From contig NZ_POQQ01000041.1 in the NCBI RefSeq assembly GCF_002964575.1, positions 62,001 through 126,000 of the forward strand: 64,000 bases of DNA, in the 5' to 3' direction. Shown here in pieces: positions 28,222 through 36,614 of this stretch. A program made the translations under genes and the position numbers. Source of the stretch: Streptococcus suis (GTDB lineage Bacteria; Bacillota; Bacilli; Lactobacillales; Streptococcaceae). Every line of letters begins with the position of its first letter. Positions within the stretch are counted from its first letter, which is position 1. The notes under the pieces were generated by a model. It was not told the origin of the DNA and made no database searches. It saw nothing but the letters and a program-made list of their open reading frames with translations.

Positions 28222-29412
28222 TTAGTTGCTATTTTTTTGTGCATTGGAAACGATAAGGGAAATACCCTGACCGCCTCCGATACAGAGGGCACAGAGACCC
28301 AGCTCTTTATCTTGCTTGATGAGTTCGTGGACGAGACTGACCAAGATTCGACTGCCACTAGCTCCAATTGGGTGACCGAGAGCGATGGCACCGCCGTTGA
28401 CATTGACTTTGGCAGGGTCAGCTCCTAATTGGTCAACAACAGGAATGGATTGGGCTGCGAAGGCTTCGTTCAGCTCGAACAAGTCAATATCTTCAACAGT
28501 TTTACCAATCTTTTGAAGCGCCTTTTGGCTTGCAGTAACTGGTCCCATTCCCATAAGAGCAGGATCTAGACCGCTTGTAGCATAGCTTTCTATATAGGCC
28601 AGTGGTGTGAGGTTCAGCTCGTTAGCTTTTTCCTCAGACATGAGAAGGAGGACTGCACAGCCATCATTGATACCAGAAGCATTGGCAGCAGTAACCGTTC
28701 CGTCTTTTTTGAAGGCAGGTCGTAAGGTCGCCAGTTTTTCAAGTGGTGTTAGTCGAGGATACTCATCCTTGTCAAAAATGCTTTCTCCCTTGCGACTATT
28801 GAGACTAATCGGAACAATCTCATCTACAAAACGACCTTCAGTAATAGCTTTGGCAGCTTTTTCTTGACTAGCGTATGCAAAGGCGTCTTGGGCTTCACGG
28901 CTGATGTGATAGCGTTCAGCCACATTTTCAGCTGTAATGCCCATGTGATAGTCGTTGAAAGCATCTGTCAAACCATCTGTCAACATGGAATCTTCTAAAG
29001 TAATATGGCCTAACTTACTTCCAAATCGGCTGGATTTGGAGAGGTAGGCAGCTTGGCTCATGATTTCAATACCCCCAGCAACAACCACATCATTGTCACC
29101 AAGCATGATGGATTGGGCAGCTAGGAGGACTGACTTGAGACCTGATCCGCAAACCTTATTGACACAGTAGGCAGAAGTGGTTTCTGGCAGTCCAGCTTTA
29201 ATAGCAATTTGTCGGGCAATATTTTGTCCATGCCCAGCAGAAAGAACATTGCCGAAAATCACTTCGTCAACAAGATTGGCTGGTATTTGTTTGTTTTCTA
29301 AAGCTGCTTGGAGAACCTGCGCCCCTAAATCAGCGATTTCAATATCTTTTAGACTACCTCCGAAACTGCCGATGGCAGAACGATAGGCAGACACGATAGC
29401 TACTTTTTGCAT
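28222..29412 (-). CDS. Acetyl-CoA C-acetyltransferase (thiolase)
   Basis: Biosynthetic thiolase (396 aa) making acetoacetyl-CoA, the first mevalonate-pathway step. The acyl-accepting Cys lies in VNKVCGSGLKSVLLAAQ (about residue 88), the catalytic His in GGAIALGHPIGASGSR and the proton-abstracting Cys in LCIGGGQGIS. It leads the mevalonate gene run. On the minus strand a TATAAT is upstream, and AGGAG lies close to the ATG. Confidence 0.95.
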   Translation of the reverse strand: MQKVAIVSAYRSAIGSFGGSLKDIEIADLGAQVLQAALENKQIPANLVDEVIFGNVLSAGHGQNIARQIAIKAGLPETTSAYCVNKVCGSGLKSVLLAAQSIMLGDNDVVVAGGIEIMSQAAYLSKSSRFGSKLGHITLEDSMLTDGLTDAFNDYHMGITAENVAERYHISREAQDAFAYASQEKAAKAITEGRFVDEIVPISLNSRKGESIFDKDEYPRLTPLEKLATLRPAFKKDGTVTAANASGINDGCAVLLLMSEEKANELNLTPLAYIESYATSGLDPALMGMGPVTASQKALQKIGKTVEDIDLFELNEAFAAQSIPVVDQLGADPAKVNVNGGAIALGHPIGASGSRILVSLVHELIKQDKELGLCALCIGGGQGISLIVSNAQKNSN

Positions 29413-29638
29413 GATAACTCCTGTAATGGTATCGTTTTGAACTGTCGTGTTCAGCCCAACTATTATACCATGATTTTATTTTTTTTCATAAGAAGAAAGA
29501 TAGGTCTCCAGACTGAATTTACATGAAAGTGAATGAAAGCGTAAACAGATTGTGGAAAAGCTAGCATTTTTTTACATTTTCGTGTAAAATAGAGGAGTAT
29601 AAGAGGGGAAACCTCAAAATATAAAGGAGAATCCATAA

Positions 29639-30331
29639 ATGGTAAAATTGGTTTTTGCTCGCCATGGTGAGTCTGAATGGAACAAAGCTAACCTTTTCAC
29701 TGGTTGGGCTGATGTTGATTTGTCTGAAAAAGGTACTCAACAAGCAATCGATGCTGGTAAGTTGATCAAAGAAGCTGGTATTGATTTTGACCTTGCTTTC
29801 ACATCAGTATTGAAACGTGCTATCAAGACTACAAACTTGGCTCTTGAAGCTGCGGATCAATTGTGGGTACCAGTTGAAAAATCATGGCGTTTGAACGAGC
29901 GTCACTACGGTGGTTTGACTGGCTTGAACAAGGCTGAAGCAGCAGCTGAATACGGTGATGAGCAAGTACACATCTGGCGTCGTTCATACGATGTATTGCC
30001 TCCAGAAATGGCAAAAGACGATGAGCATTCAGCACATACTGACCGTCGTTACGCACACCTTGACTCAGCAGTCATTCCAGATGCTGAAAACTTGAAAGTT
30101 ACGCTTGAGCGTGCCCTTCCATTCTGGGAAGATAAGATTGCTCCAGCTTTGAAAGACGGTAAAAACGTATTCGTAGGTGCACACGGTAACTCAATTCGTG
30201 CCCTTGTAAAACACATCAAAGGCTTGTCTGATGACGAAATCATGGACGTGGAAATTCCAAACTTCCCACCACTTGTTTTCGAATTGGATGAAAACTTGAA
30301 CATTGTGAAAGAGTACTACTTGGAAGCATAA
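29639..30331 (+). CDS. gpmA: 2,3-bisphosphoglycerate-dependent phosphoglycerate mutase
   Basis: Glycolytic interconversion of 3- and 2-phosphoglycerate (230 aa). The phosphohistidine motif is [10 protein letters not shown] at residues 5-14, the acid Glu lies in [16 protein letters not shown], and the second active His is in [15 protein letters not shown]. The regular codon use is that of a highly expressed glycolytic gene. AAAGGAG precedes the ATG. It is monocistronic with a terminator after it. Confidence 0.98.
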   Translation: MVKLVFARHGESEWNKANLFTGWADVDLSEKGTQQAIDAGKLIKEAGIDFDLAFTSVLKRAIKTTNLALEAADQLWVPVEKSWRLNERHYGGLTGLNKAEAAAEYGDEQVHIWRRSYDVLPPEMAKDDEHSAHTDRRYAHLDSAVIPDAENLKVTLERALPFWEDKIAPALKDGKNVFVGAHGNSIRALVKHIKGLSDDEIMDVEIPNFPPLVFELDENLNIVKEYYLEA

Positions 30332-30337
30332 TTTAGT

Positions 30338-30366
30338 AACACCTGAGCTAGCCTCAGGTGTTTTGC
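30338..30366 (+). terminator. Intrinsic terminator of gpmA
   Basis: ACACCTGA and TCAGGTGTTTT pair around a 7-base loop. Confidence 0.8.
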
Positions 30367-30436
30367 ATACTGAATAGGAGTTTTTTTACGGCGTTTATGC
30401 TATAATCAAAACATAAACAGTCAAAAGGAGTTTGTT

Positions 30437-30820
30437 ATGGCTAGTAAAAAAATGTTGCACGCCTGCTTACGTGTTGAAAACTTAGAAGCTTCACAAAAAT
30501 TTTATGAGGAAGCTTTCGGATTTAAAGAAACTCGTCGCAAAGACTATCCAGAGCACAAGTTTACCTTGGTTTACTTGGCGCTTGAAGGGGATGATTTTGA
30601 GATTGAATTGACCTATAACTATGACCATGGTCCTTATATCGTAGGCGATGGCTTCTCGCATTTGGCCCTTTCTTCCGATGATTTGGAAGGTGATAATGCT
30701 AAGCATAAGGAGTTAGGCTACCCAACGACAGACATCAAGGGCTTGCCAGGTAGTCCAGGTCGTTATTATTTCGTGACCGATCCAGATGGTTACCGTGTAG
30801 AAGTCATTCGTGCAAATTAA
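30437..30820 (+). CDS. gloA: Glyoxalase I (lactoylglutathione lyase) family protein
   Basis: Metalloenzyme (127 aa) of the vicinal oxygen chelate fold, likely removing methylglyoxal as a thiol hemiacetal. Metal ligands fit His in LHACLRVENLEAS, Glu in DDFEIELTYN, His in GFSHLALSSDD and the terminal Glu in GYRVEVIRAN. The length matches bacterial GloA. TATAAT upstream, AAAGGAG before the ATG, and a terminator at about 30826-30852 make it a single-gene unit. Confidence 0.93.
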   Translation: MASKKMLHACLRVENLEASQKFYEEAFGFKETRRKDYPEHKFTLVYLALEGDDFEIELTYNYDHGPYIVGDGFSHLALSSDDLEGDNAKHKELGYPTTDIKGLPGSPGRYYFVTDPDGYRVEVIRAN

Positions 30821-30823
30821 GTC

Positions 30824-30853
30824 TAAAAGATTGCTTAGGCAGTCTTTTTTTTG
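30824..30853 (+). terminator. Intrinsic terminator after gloA
   Basis: AAAGATTGC and GCAGTCTTT form a short stem, followed by a T run. Confidence 0.78.
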
Positions 30854-30957
30854 AAACAAAAGTTCGGATTTCCATTAGAAAATCTCTAGGTGTACTTGAC
30901 AGAAAAGGATTGAAATTATAGTATAGTAATAGAGAAAATGAAAAAGGAATAATTAGT

Positions 30958-32358
30958 ATGAAAAGGCTATTTTGGATTCTTTTGAATGCCTTTCTAGTAG
31001 CTATGATGGTGATTGCGAGTATCTATTTGTATCGCAATTTCCAGGATTGGCAATTAAGGCATTTTATTAAAGAAAAGGAAGAGTTGGTGCTGAAAGGACA
31101 ATCATCTGATTTAGAGGAGGGGAATATCGGTTCTACCCATGTTCTTGCTACCATACCAAAAGACCCTTCGGGGCATAGAATTGCACAACTAGAACAAAAA
31201 ATAGTGGGCCATGTCCGCCATAAGTTAGGCTATAAGAAGCCGTCAGGAAAAATAAAGAATGTCCTTGTTGTTCATACCAAGGAGGGACAGACTAATTTTA
31301 AGAAGGTCCGAGCCCATGAAATCCACAGTGAGCAGTATGCTGTCCAACCCTTGCAAGTGAAAAAAGAGGAAGAAGCTAGACCTGAACGTGTTTTGTTGAC
31401 GGAAGACCAGCAACTCTTTACTTTGGGAGATATGTTCTTGGACTTGAATGCAGCCAAGACCATTATGGTCAATAAGTTGCAGGAAAAGTTGACCAATCAA
31501 GGAGTGGATGAGGCAGAAAAAGCAAGGATTTTAGCAGAGTTTCAAAATCTGGACTTGGAAACGGTCGTCTTTAGCTATGCCAATAGTCAATTGATCCTAG
31601 CATTATCTGAGGAAGTGTTTCAGGTAAGTAGTTTAGAACTAGCTATTTCGGACTTCTTCGCGATTATGAAGGGAGATTATCTGGCAGATGTTGATAAGGC
31701 CAATTATGATCAGTTTCTTGCTCAGAATCAAGTGGATAAAAAAGCTCTTCGTCAGATTGCCTTGACCTTTGATGATGGGCCAAACCCTGCAACGACACCA
31801 CTTATTTTGGACCTCTTGAAGAAATACAATGTCAAAGCAACCTTCTTTGTACTGGGAAGTGTAGTAGAAGGGAACGAAGCTATCTTACAACGGATGGTAG
31901 CGGAAGGGCATGAAGTTGCTAACCATACTTGGAGCCATCCAAATTTGACACGTCTTTCAACCGAGCAAATTAAAGAAGAAATTGAGTTGACACAGGCTAT
32001 CGTTGAAAAAGCTATTGGGAAGCGTCCTACTATGATGCGACCGCCCTATGGGGCCATCAACCAGGCTGTGGTAGATGCCATGGGACTTCCTTCGATCTAC
32101 TGGAATGTGGATACAGAGGATTGGTCAAATCGAGATAGTCATGCTATTCTTGGCAGAGTGAAAGAACTGGCTTGCCCAGGCTGTATTATTCTTATGCATG
32201 ACATCCATCAGCCGACAGTGAATAGTTTGGAACCTGTCTTACAGTTCCTCACATCTGAGGGCTACAATCTAGTGACGATAACAGAATTATTGGGACCAAA
32301 TCTCAATCCCCAACATATTTATTATGATCAGGAAGCCAATGGTCCAGCACAACATTAA
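30958..32358 (+). CDS. pgdA: Peptidoglycan N-acetylglucosamine deacetylase (PgdA-like)
   Basis: Membrane-anchored polysaccharide deacetylase (466 aa). One N-terminal transmembrane helix (about residues 5-26) is followed by an extracytoplasmic spacer domain. The C-terminal NodB domain shows TFDDGPNPATTPL (catalytic Asp and metal Asp), NHTWSHPNLT (metal His pair), RPPYGAIN, and IILMHDIH (catalytic His). In S. suis and pneumococcus such enzymes deacetylate cell-wall GlcNAc and reduce lysozyme killing. It has its own promoter region and is closed by a bidirectional terminator. Confidence 0.93.
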   Translation: MKRLFWILLNAFLVAMMVIASIYLYRNFQDWQLRHFIKEKEELVLKGQSSDLEEGNIGSTHVLATIPKDPSGHRIAQLEQKIVGHVRHKLGYKKPSGKIKNVLVVHTKEGQTNFKKVRAHEIHSEQYAVQPLQVKKEEEARPERVLLTEDQQLFTLGDMFLDLNAAKTIMVNKLQEKLTNQGVDEAEKARILAEFQNLDLETVVFSYANSQLILALSEEVFQVSSLELAISDFFAIMKGDYLADVDKANYDQFLAQNQVDKKALRQIALTFDDGPNPATTPLILDLLKKYNVKATFFVLGSVVEGNEAILQRMVAEGHEVANHTWSHPNLTRLSTEQIKEEIELTQAIVEKAIGKRPTMMRPPYGAINQAVVDAMGLPSIYWNVDTEDWSNRDSHAILGRVKELACPGCIILMHDIHQPTVNSLEPVLQFLTSEGYNLVTITELLGPNLNPQHIYYDQEANGPAQH

Positions 32359-32384
32359 AAAGGAGGTTTCGACCTCCTTTTTCT
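32357..32384. terminator. Bidirectional terminator between pgdA and the helicase gene
   Basis: AAAAAGGAGGT-TTCG-ACCTCCTTTTT is a perfect stem with a tetraloop, flanked by A and T runs that serve both strands. Confidence 0.9.
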
Positions 32385-33466
32385 TATACTTTATATAGTT
32401 CTTGGTTCTTCAAGATAACTTCTTGGACTTGAGCATATTTTTTCAACTGCTTGACTTCACTTGGACTGGATACTAGGGTAATGACTAGTCCCTCCTTGCC
32501 CATGCGACCAGTCCGTCCAGCTCGGTGGGTATAGGCTTCTTGGTCAAATGGAACGTCAAAGTTGAGAACACATTCTAAGTTATCAATATCAATCCCACGC
32601 GCAACCATATCTGTAGCCAATAAAAGATTGAGCTCGTGGTTCTTAAATCGTTCAATGATGACCTTGCGGAATTTGACATTGACATCTGAAGCCAGAGAAA
32701 CAGCATTCACTCCATTATATAGAAGCTTGTCTTCGCTGGCCCCCAGGTCTGATAGGCTGTTGAAGAATGCCAGAGCACGAAAGTCTGGAATATTGGCAAA
32801 CTTGCGAAGGGTTTCTAAGCGGTCACGCTTGTCCACCATCATGTAGCAATGTTGAATGTTATCCAATTTCTGTTCAGACAAGTCAATGGTATCAATGTCT
32901 TGAGCAATCTTTTGACGGTCAAACTTAGCCGTTGCACTCATGTAAATCAACTGATGGTCCCTAGGTACGTAGGAAATGATTTTTTCAACAAACTGGTACT
33001 GGGAATCAGAGAAGAGTTGGTCAAATTCATCTAAGACAATGGTATTGACATTCATCATCTTGATTTTTTTCAATTTTATCAACTCAAAAATGCGACCAGG
33101 AGTTCCAATCAAGATCTCCGGTCCTTTTTTTAGTCGCTCAATCTGGCGTTTCTGGCTGGAGCCAGAAAGGAAGAGTTGGACGTTAAGACCAATAGCCTCT
33201 GACCAGGTTTTGCAGACGTCAAAGATTTGACCAGCCAACTCGGTATTGGGAGCCAGGATGAGTAATTGTTGGGCCTTTTTAGGTGTCAAAGCCAGCAAGC
33301 TAGGCCAGAGGTAGGCAAGGGTCTTGCCCGTACCTGTTGGACTGATGGCAAGGAGAGATCTGCCGGTTCTGATTGGCTGGAAGGCTTGGACTTGGATGGG
33401 CGTAAAGTCCTCAAAGCCAAGTTGAGTCAGCTGGTCAGTCCAGCTGGTTGGGAAATTAGTTTTCAT
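32384..33466 (-). CDS. DEAD-box family ATP-dependent RNA helicase (short form)
   Basis: RNA helicase of 360 aa with both RecA-like domains and almost no C-terminal extension, which resembles the short YfmL-type helicases of Firmicutes. The Q motif GFEDFTPIQVQA, motif I SPTGTGKT, motif II DEFD (instead of DEAD), motif III SAT and motif VI HRAGRTGRMG are visible. Such proteins are usually tied to ribosome assembly or mRNA turnover. Its ATG lies inside the upstream oxidoreductase gene (11-bp overlap). Confidence 0.9.
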   Translation of the reverse strand: MKTNFPTSWTDQLTQLGFEDFTPIQVQAFQPIRTGRSLLAISPTGTGKTLAYLWPSLLALTPKKAQQLLILAPNTELAGQIFDVCKTWSEAIGLNVQLFLSGSSQKRQIERLKKGPEILIGTPGRIFELIKLKKIKMMNVNTIVLDEFDQLFSDSQYQFVEKIISYVPRDHQLIYMSATAKFDRQKIAQDIDTIDLSEQKLDNIQHCYMMVDKRDRLETLRKFANIPDFRALAFFNSLSDLGASEDKLLYNGVNAVSLASDVNVKFRKVIIERFKNHELNLLLATDMVARGIDIDNLECVLNFDVPFDQEAYTHRAGRTGRMGKEGLVITLVSSPSEVKQLKKYAQVQEVILKNQELYKV

Positions 33467-34442
33467 GGGTATCCGCCTTAAAGGTTATTCCTGCGTCTTG
33501 GCGCATGGTGTAGAGAGTATGATGGACCGCCTCAGCCACATCCAGCCATTTTTCCGCCAGCTCATGATTGTTTTGCAGAATGACCTGTGCAATAGCTTGT
33601 ACCTCCTCCAGCATAGGCTCTTCCTGCGCTTGGATAGGGAGGACAATTTGGCCACCGTCATGTTTGGTAAAAATAGCAGAGCTGATATGCTGGCAGGCGT
33701 TGAGGGTGAGGGTACCCTCACAAGTATAGATTTCACTTGGCAGGTTGCTGGTGATATTTTTCCCAACCTGGATAGTCACTAGAAAATCATCGTAGATTAG
33801 TTGCCCAGTCCCATTCAAATCAATGGATGAAGGGAGCTGGTGGGCAGCGTATCGGGCTGCATTTGGTCTACCAAAGAGCCCAATGGCAGTATAGAGCGTA
33901 TAAACGCCCAAATCCATCAAGGCTCCGCCTGAAAAATCAGCTGAAAAGATATTGGGAGTTTGTCCTGCAAGTAACTCAGGCATCTTGGAAGAGTATTTGG
34001 CATAGGAAAAGTTGGCACCCCAAACCGTCTTATCTTTCAAGAAGTCCTTAATGATAGTGATGGCTGCTTCATGGTAGTTACGGGCTGCTTCAAACAGATA
34101 GACTCCATTTTCCTTGGCAATCTGACGAAGTTGGGTCAGTTCCTGCGGTGTTGAGACCATTGGCTTTTCAATAATCACATGTTTACCAGCAGAAAGGACT
34201 GCCTTGGCTTGCTCAAAATGCAAGGCATTTGGACTGGCAATATAGACCAAATCGATCGGTGCAGAAAGAAATTTTATCCATTCTGTGTATAAAATTACAT
34301 TTTCGTAATTTGTTGAAAATGACATAGCGGTTTCCAATTTTCTTGAAAATATCGCTGATAATTGGAAATATTTACTCAAATGAGCAGAGGAAATAAACTT
34401 GTGGCTGATGTCTGAAGTGCCAATAATACCAAAATTTAGCAT
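33456..34442 (-). CDS. Gfo/Idh/MocA family NAD(P)-dependent oxidoreductase
   Basis: Putative sugar- or polyol-type dehydrogenase (328 aa). The N-terminal Rossmann fold begins LNFGIIGTSDISHKF, a G-x-G-x-x-S variant, and the family signature EKPMVSTPQEL is near residue 95. The C-terminal alpha/beta domain includes GGALMDLGVYTLY. The substrate is unknown. On the minus strand TATAAT is upstream. The helicase gene overlaps its 3' end, which suggests co-transcription without an obvious functional link. Confidence 0.9.
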   Translation of the reverse strand: MLNFGIIGTSDISHKFISSAHLSKYFQLSAIFSRKLETAMSFSTNYENVILYTEWIKFLSAPIDLVYIASPNALHFEQAKAVLSAGKHVIIEKPMVSTPQELTQLRQIAKENGVYLFEAARNYHEAAITIIKDFLKDKTVWGANFSYAKYSSKMPELLAGQTPNIFSADFSGGALMDLGVYTLYTAIGLFGRPNAARYAAHQLPSSIDLNGTGQLIYDDFLVTIQVGKNITSNLPSEIYTCEGTLTLNACQHISSAIFTKHDGGQIVLPIQAQEEPMLEEVQAIAQVILQNNHELAEKWLDVAEAVHHTLYTMRQDAGITFKADTHEN

Positions 34443-34525
34443 AAATTCTCATTTCTTTATGTGTTATCCTTTCCATTATACCATGTTTCATGGTAAAATA
34501 GTATTGAAAATAGAAGGAGATGATG

Positions 34526-35155
34526 ATGACTCAGAAACCCATTATTATTGGCGTAACCGGCGGATCTGGGGGTGGCAAGACAAGTGTGTCGCGTGCCATT
34601 CTGGATAATTTCCCAAATGCTCGCATATCAATGATTGAACACGATTCCTACTATAAGAATCAGTCACACCTAACCTTTGAAGAACGGATACTAACCAATT
34701 ATGACCATCCACTAGCCTTTGATACGGATTTGATGATTTACCACATTGGTGAATTGTTAGCAGGGCGTTCAGTGGATATTCCGATTTATGATTACACTCA
34801 GCACACCCGTTCAGATAAAACCTATCGTCAGGAGCCACAAGATGTATTTATTGTGGAAGGTATTTTGGTATTGGAAGACAAACGGTTGCGGGATTTGATG
34901 GATATTAAAATCTTTGTCGATACAGACGATGACATTCGCATCATTCGCCGCATTAAGAGAGACATGGAAGAACGTGGGCGTAGCTTAGATAGTATCATTG
35001 AACAGTACACCTCGGTGGTGAAACCTATGTATCACCAGTTTATCGAGCCAACTAAGCGCTATGCAGATATCGTCATTCCTGAAGGCGTCAGCAATCTTGT
35101 AGCCATCGACTTGATCAACACCAAGGTGGAGAGTATTTTAAGAGAGCGTGGTTAA
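34526..35155 (+). CDS. udk: Uridine kinase
   Basis: Phosphorylates uridine and cytidine in pyrimidine salvage (209 aa). The P-loop is [14 protein letters not shown] at residues about 9-22, followed by the segment [17 protein letters not shown] and the lid with [13 protein letters not shown]. Three ATGs in a row occur; AAGGAG abuts the first, so the third (34526), 6 bp from that element and giving MTQKPIIIG, is the best start. The PadR gene follows immediately. Confidence 0.96.
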   Translation: MTQKPIIIGVTGGSGGGKTSVSRAILDNFPNARISMIEHDSYYKNQSHLTFEERILTNYDHPLAFDTDLMIYHIGELLAGRSVDIPIYDYTQHTRSDKTYRQEPQDVFIVEGILVLEDKRLRDLMDIKIFVDTDDDIRIIRRIKRDMEERGRSLDSIIEQYTSVVKPMYHQFIEPTKRYADIVIPEGVSNLVAIDLINTKVESILRERG

Positions 35156-35156
35156 G

Positions 35157-35696
35157 ATGCCCAAGCAGAGAATATTACCCCATATTATACTAGGGATAAT
35201 GGGTGCTAGCGGTCAGATGGTAACTGGTAAGCAGATTACCGACTATGTTCAACGCGATTTAGGAGAATTTTGGCAGGTAGCTCATAGTCAAGTCTATCCA
35301 GAGCTAAAACGCATGACCAAGGAAGAATTGATTACCTGTCATGCGGTCCCTGGCAATGAAAAAGAGAAGCAGTATGCTATGACTGCGACAGGTCGTCAGA
35401 TTTTGGAAGATTGGCTATCCATTCCAAATGATGAAACTCCTCAACAAAAGGATCTGTTTTCTATTAAGATGTTCTTTATCCGTGATAAGAAAGATCCACG
35501 GATACCAGGTTTGTTGGAGAATCAAATTGAATTAGTCACCAAGCACTTGAAACACCTAGACAGTCGCAAGGTTGAGCTTTTCTCAACCAAGGAGAGTATT
35601 CAAGACAACTATGGTCACTACTTGATTTTGACCCGAGCTATCGAGCGCAATCGTGCCCAGCTCAAGTGGTTGGAAGATACCCTAGCAAGTTTGTAA
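35157..35696 (+). CDS. PadR family transcriptional regulator
   Basis: Winged-helix regulator of 179 aa. The N-terminal PadR domain is seen in ILPHIILGIMGASGQMVTGKQI and WQVAHSQVYPELKRMTKEELI (wing and recognition region), followed by a helical C-terminal dimerisation domain. The target genes and ligand are unknown, and no adjacent efflux or padC gene is seen. The ATG lies directly after the udk stop; an in-frame GTG at 35148 is an alternative. A terminator (GGTTCGGCTTTCCGAGCC plus T run) follows. Confidence 0.9.
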   Translation: MPKQRILPHIILGIMGASGQMVTGKQITDYVQRDLGEFWQVAHSQVYPELKRMTKEELITCHAVPGNEKEKQYAMTATGRQILEDWLSIPNDETPQQKDLFSIKMFFIRDKKDPRIPGLLENQIELVTKHLKHLDSRKVELFSTKESIQDNYGHYLILTRAIERNRAQLKWLEDTLASL

Positions 35697-35725
35697 CGGT
35701 TCGGCTTTCCGAGCCGTTTTTTCTT
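35697..35725 (+). terminator. Intrinsic terminator after the PadR gene
   Basis: ACGGTTCGG-CTTT-CCGAGCCGT stem followed by TTTTTC. Confidence 0.85.
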
Positions 35726-35783
35726 GTGCTGTCAGATAGTTTGTGATAGAGTTATAAAAGAAATGTGAGAGAAGGAGAAGACA

Positions 35784-36053
35784 ATGTCCATTCAACAAAT
35801 GGTGAGTATGGTCTTGATGGTCTGGAATATAGTCGTGTTTCTGACCTATGGTCTGGATAAGGGCAAGGCTAGAAAGGATGCTTATCGGATTTCAGAAAAA
35901 ACTTTATTACTCATGGCCTACTTGGGTGGAGGTCTAGGTGCCTGGGCGGGTGGTACTCATTTCCGCCATAAAACCCAGAAGAAGTATTTTCAACTGGCTT
36001 GGGCTGTGGGTGTCTTGATTGATGTCCTGATTATCTTATGGATATGGAAATAG
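35784..36053 (+). CDS. DUF1294 family membrane protein
   Basis: Small membrane protein (89 aa) with two to three hydrophobic segments. The family core GLDKGKARKDAYRISEKTLLLMAYLGGGLGAWAG followed by FRHKTQKKYF is clear and matches DUF1294. The function is unknown. GAAGGAGAA precedes the ATG. The gene stands alone between padR and the Met-sulfoxide reductase gene. Confidence 0.88.
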   Translation: MSIQQMVSMVLMVWNIVVFLTYGLDKGKARKDAYRISEKTLLLMAYLGGGLGAWAGGTHFRHKTQKKYFQLAWAVGVLIDVLIILWIWK

Positions 36054-36116
36054 GCGCAAGCCTTTTCTTTTTCCCTCAGGCTATAAAAGTTGGACTATCT
36101 ATGCTATAATGTTCCT

Positions 36117-36614
36117 ATGATGAAACAAGAAAAAATCTCAACGTATCAATTATTATTGGCTCAGTTGGAGGCCCTATTAGACGGCGAAACCAATGCACTT
36201 GCCAATTTGTCTAATGCCTCAGCTTTGCTCAATCAGGCTCTACCAAATTCTGTCTTTACAGGTTTTTACTTATATGATGGCCAAGAATTGATTTTAGGGC
36301 CTTTTCAAGGTGGCGTTTCCTGTGTCCACATCGCACTTGGTAAAGGTGTCTGCGGTGAATCTGCTTCTAAACGCCAGACCATTCTCGTAGACGATGTCCG
36401 TCTGCATGATAACTATATTTCTTGCGATGCGGCAGCCCTTTCGGAAATCGTAGTACCCATGCTGAAAAACGACCAGCTTTTGGGCGTTTTGGACTTGGAT
36501 TCGAGATTGGTAGCGGATTATGATGCCATTGACCAAGAGTACTTAGAGCAGTTTGTTGCGCTCCTGGTGGAGAAAACAGACTGGAATTTTGCTATGTTTG
36601 GAGAAAAAGGGTAA
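36117..36614 (+). CDS. msrC: GAF-domain free methionine-(R)-sulfoxide reductase
   Basis: GAF-domain protein of 165 aa. The pattern [21 protein letters not shown] followed by [23 protein letters not shown] contains the three conserved Cys of fRMsr enzymes, which reduce free Met-R-sulfoxide with thioredoxin. This identifies it more precisely than a generic GAF protein. No ribosome-binding site precedes either candidate ATG (36117 or 36120). Instead an extended -10 box (TGCTATAAT, ending 36110) lies 6 bases upstream, so the mRNA is probably leaderless. dnaX overlaps its stop by one base. Confidence 0.88.
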   Translation: MMKQEKISTYQLLLAQLEALLDGETNALANLSNASALLNQALPNSVFTGFYLYDGQELILGPFQGGVSCVHIALGKGVCGESASKRQTILVDDVRLHDNYISCDAAALSEIVVPMLKNDQLLGVLDLDSRLVADYDAIDQEYLEQFVALLVEKTDWNFAMFGEKG

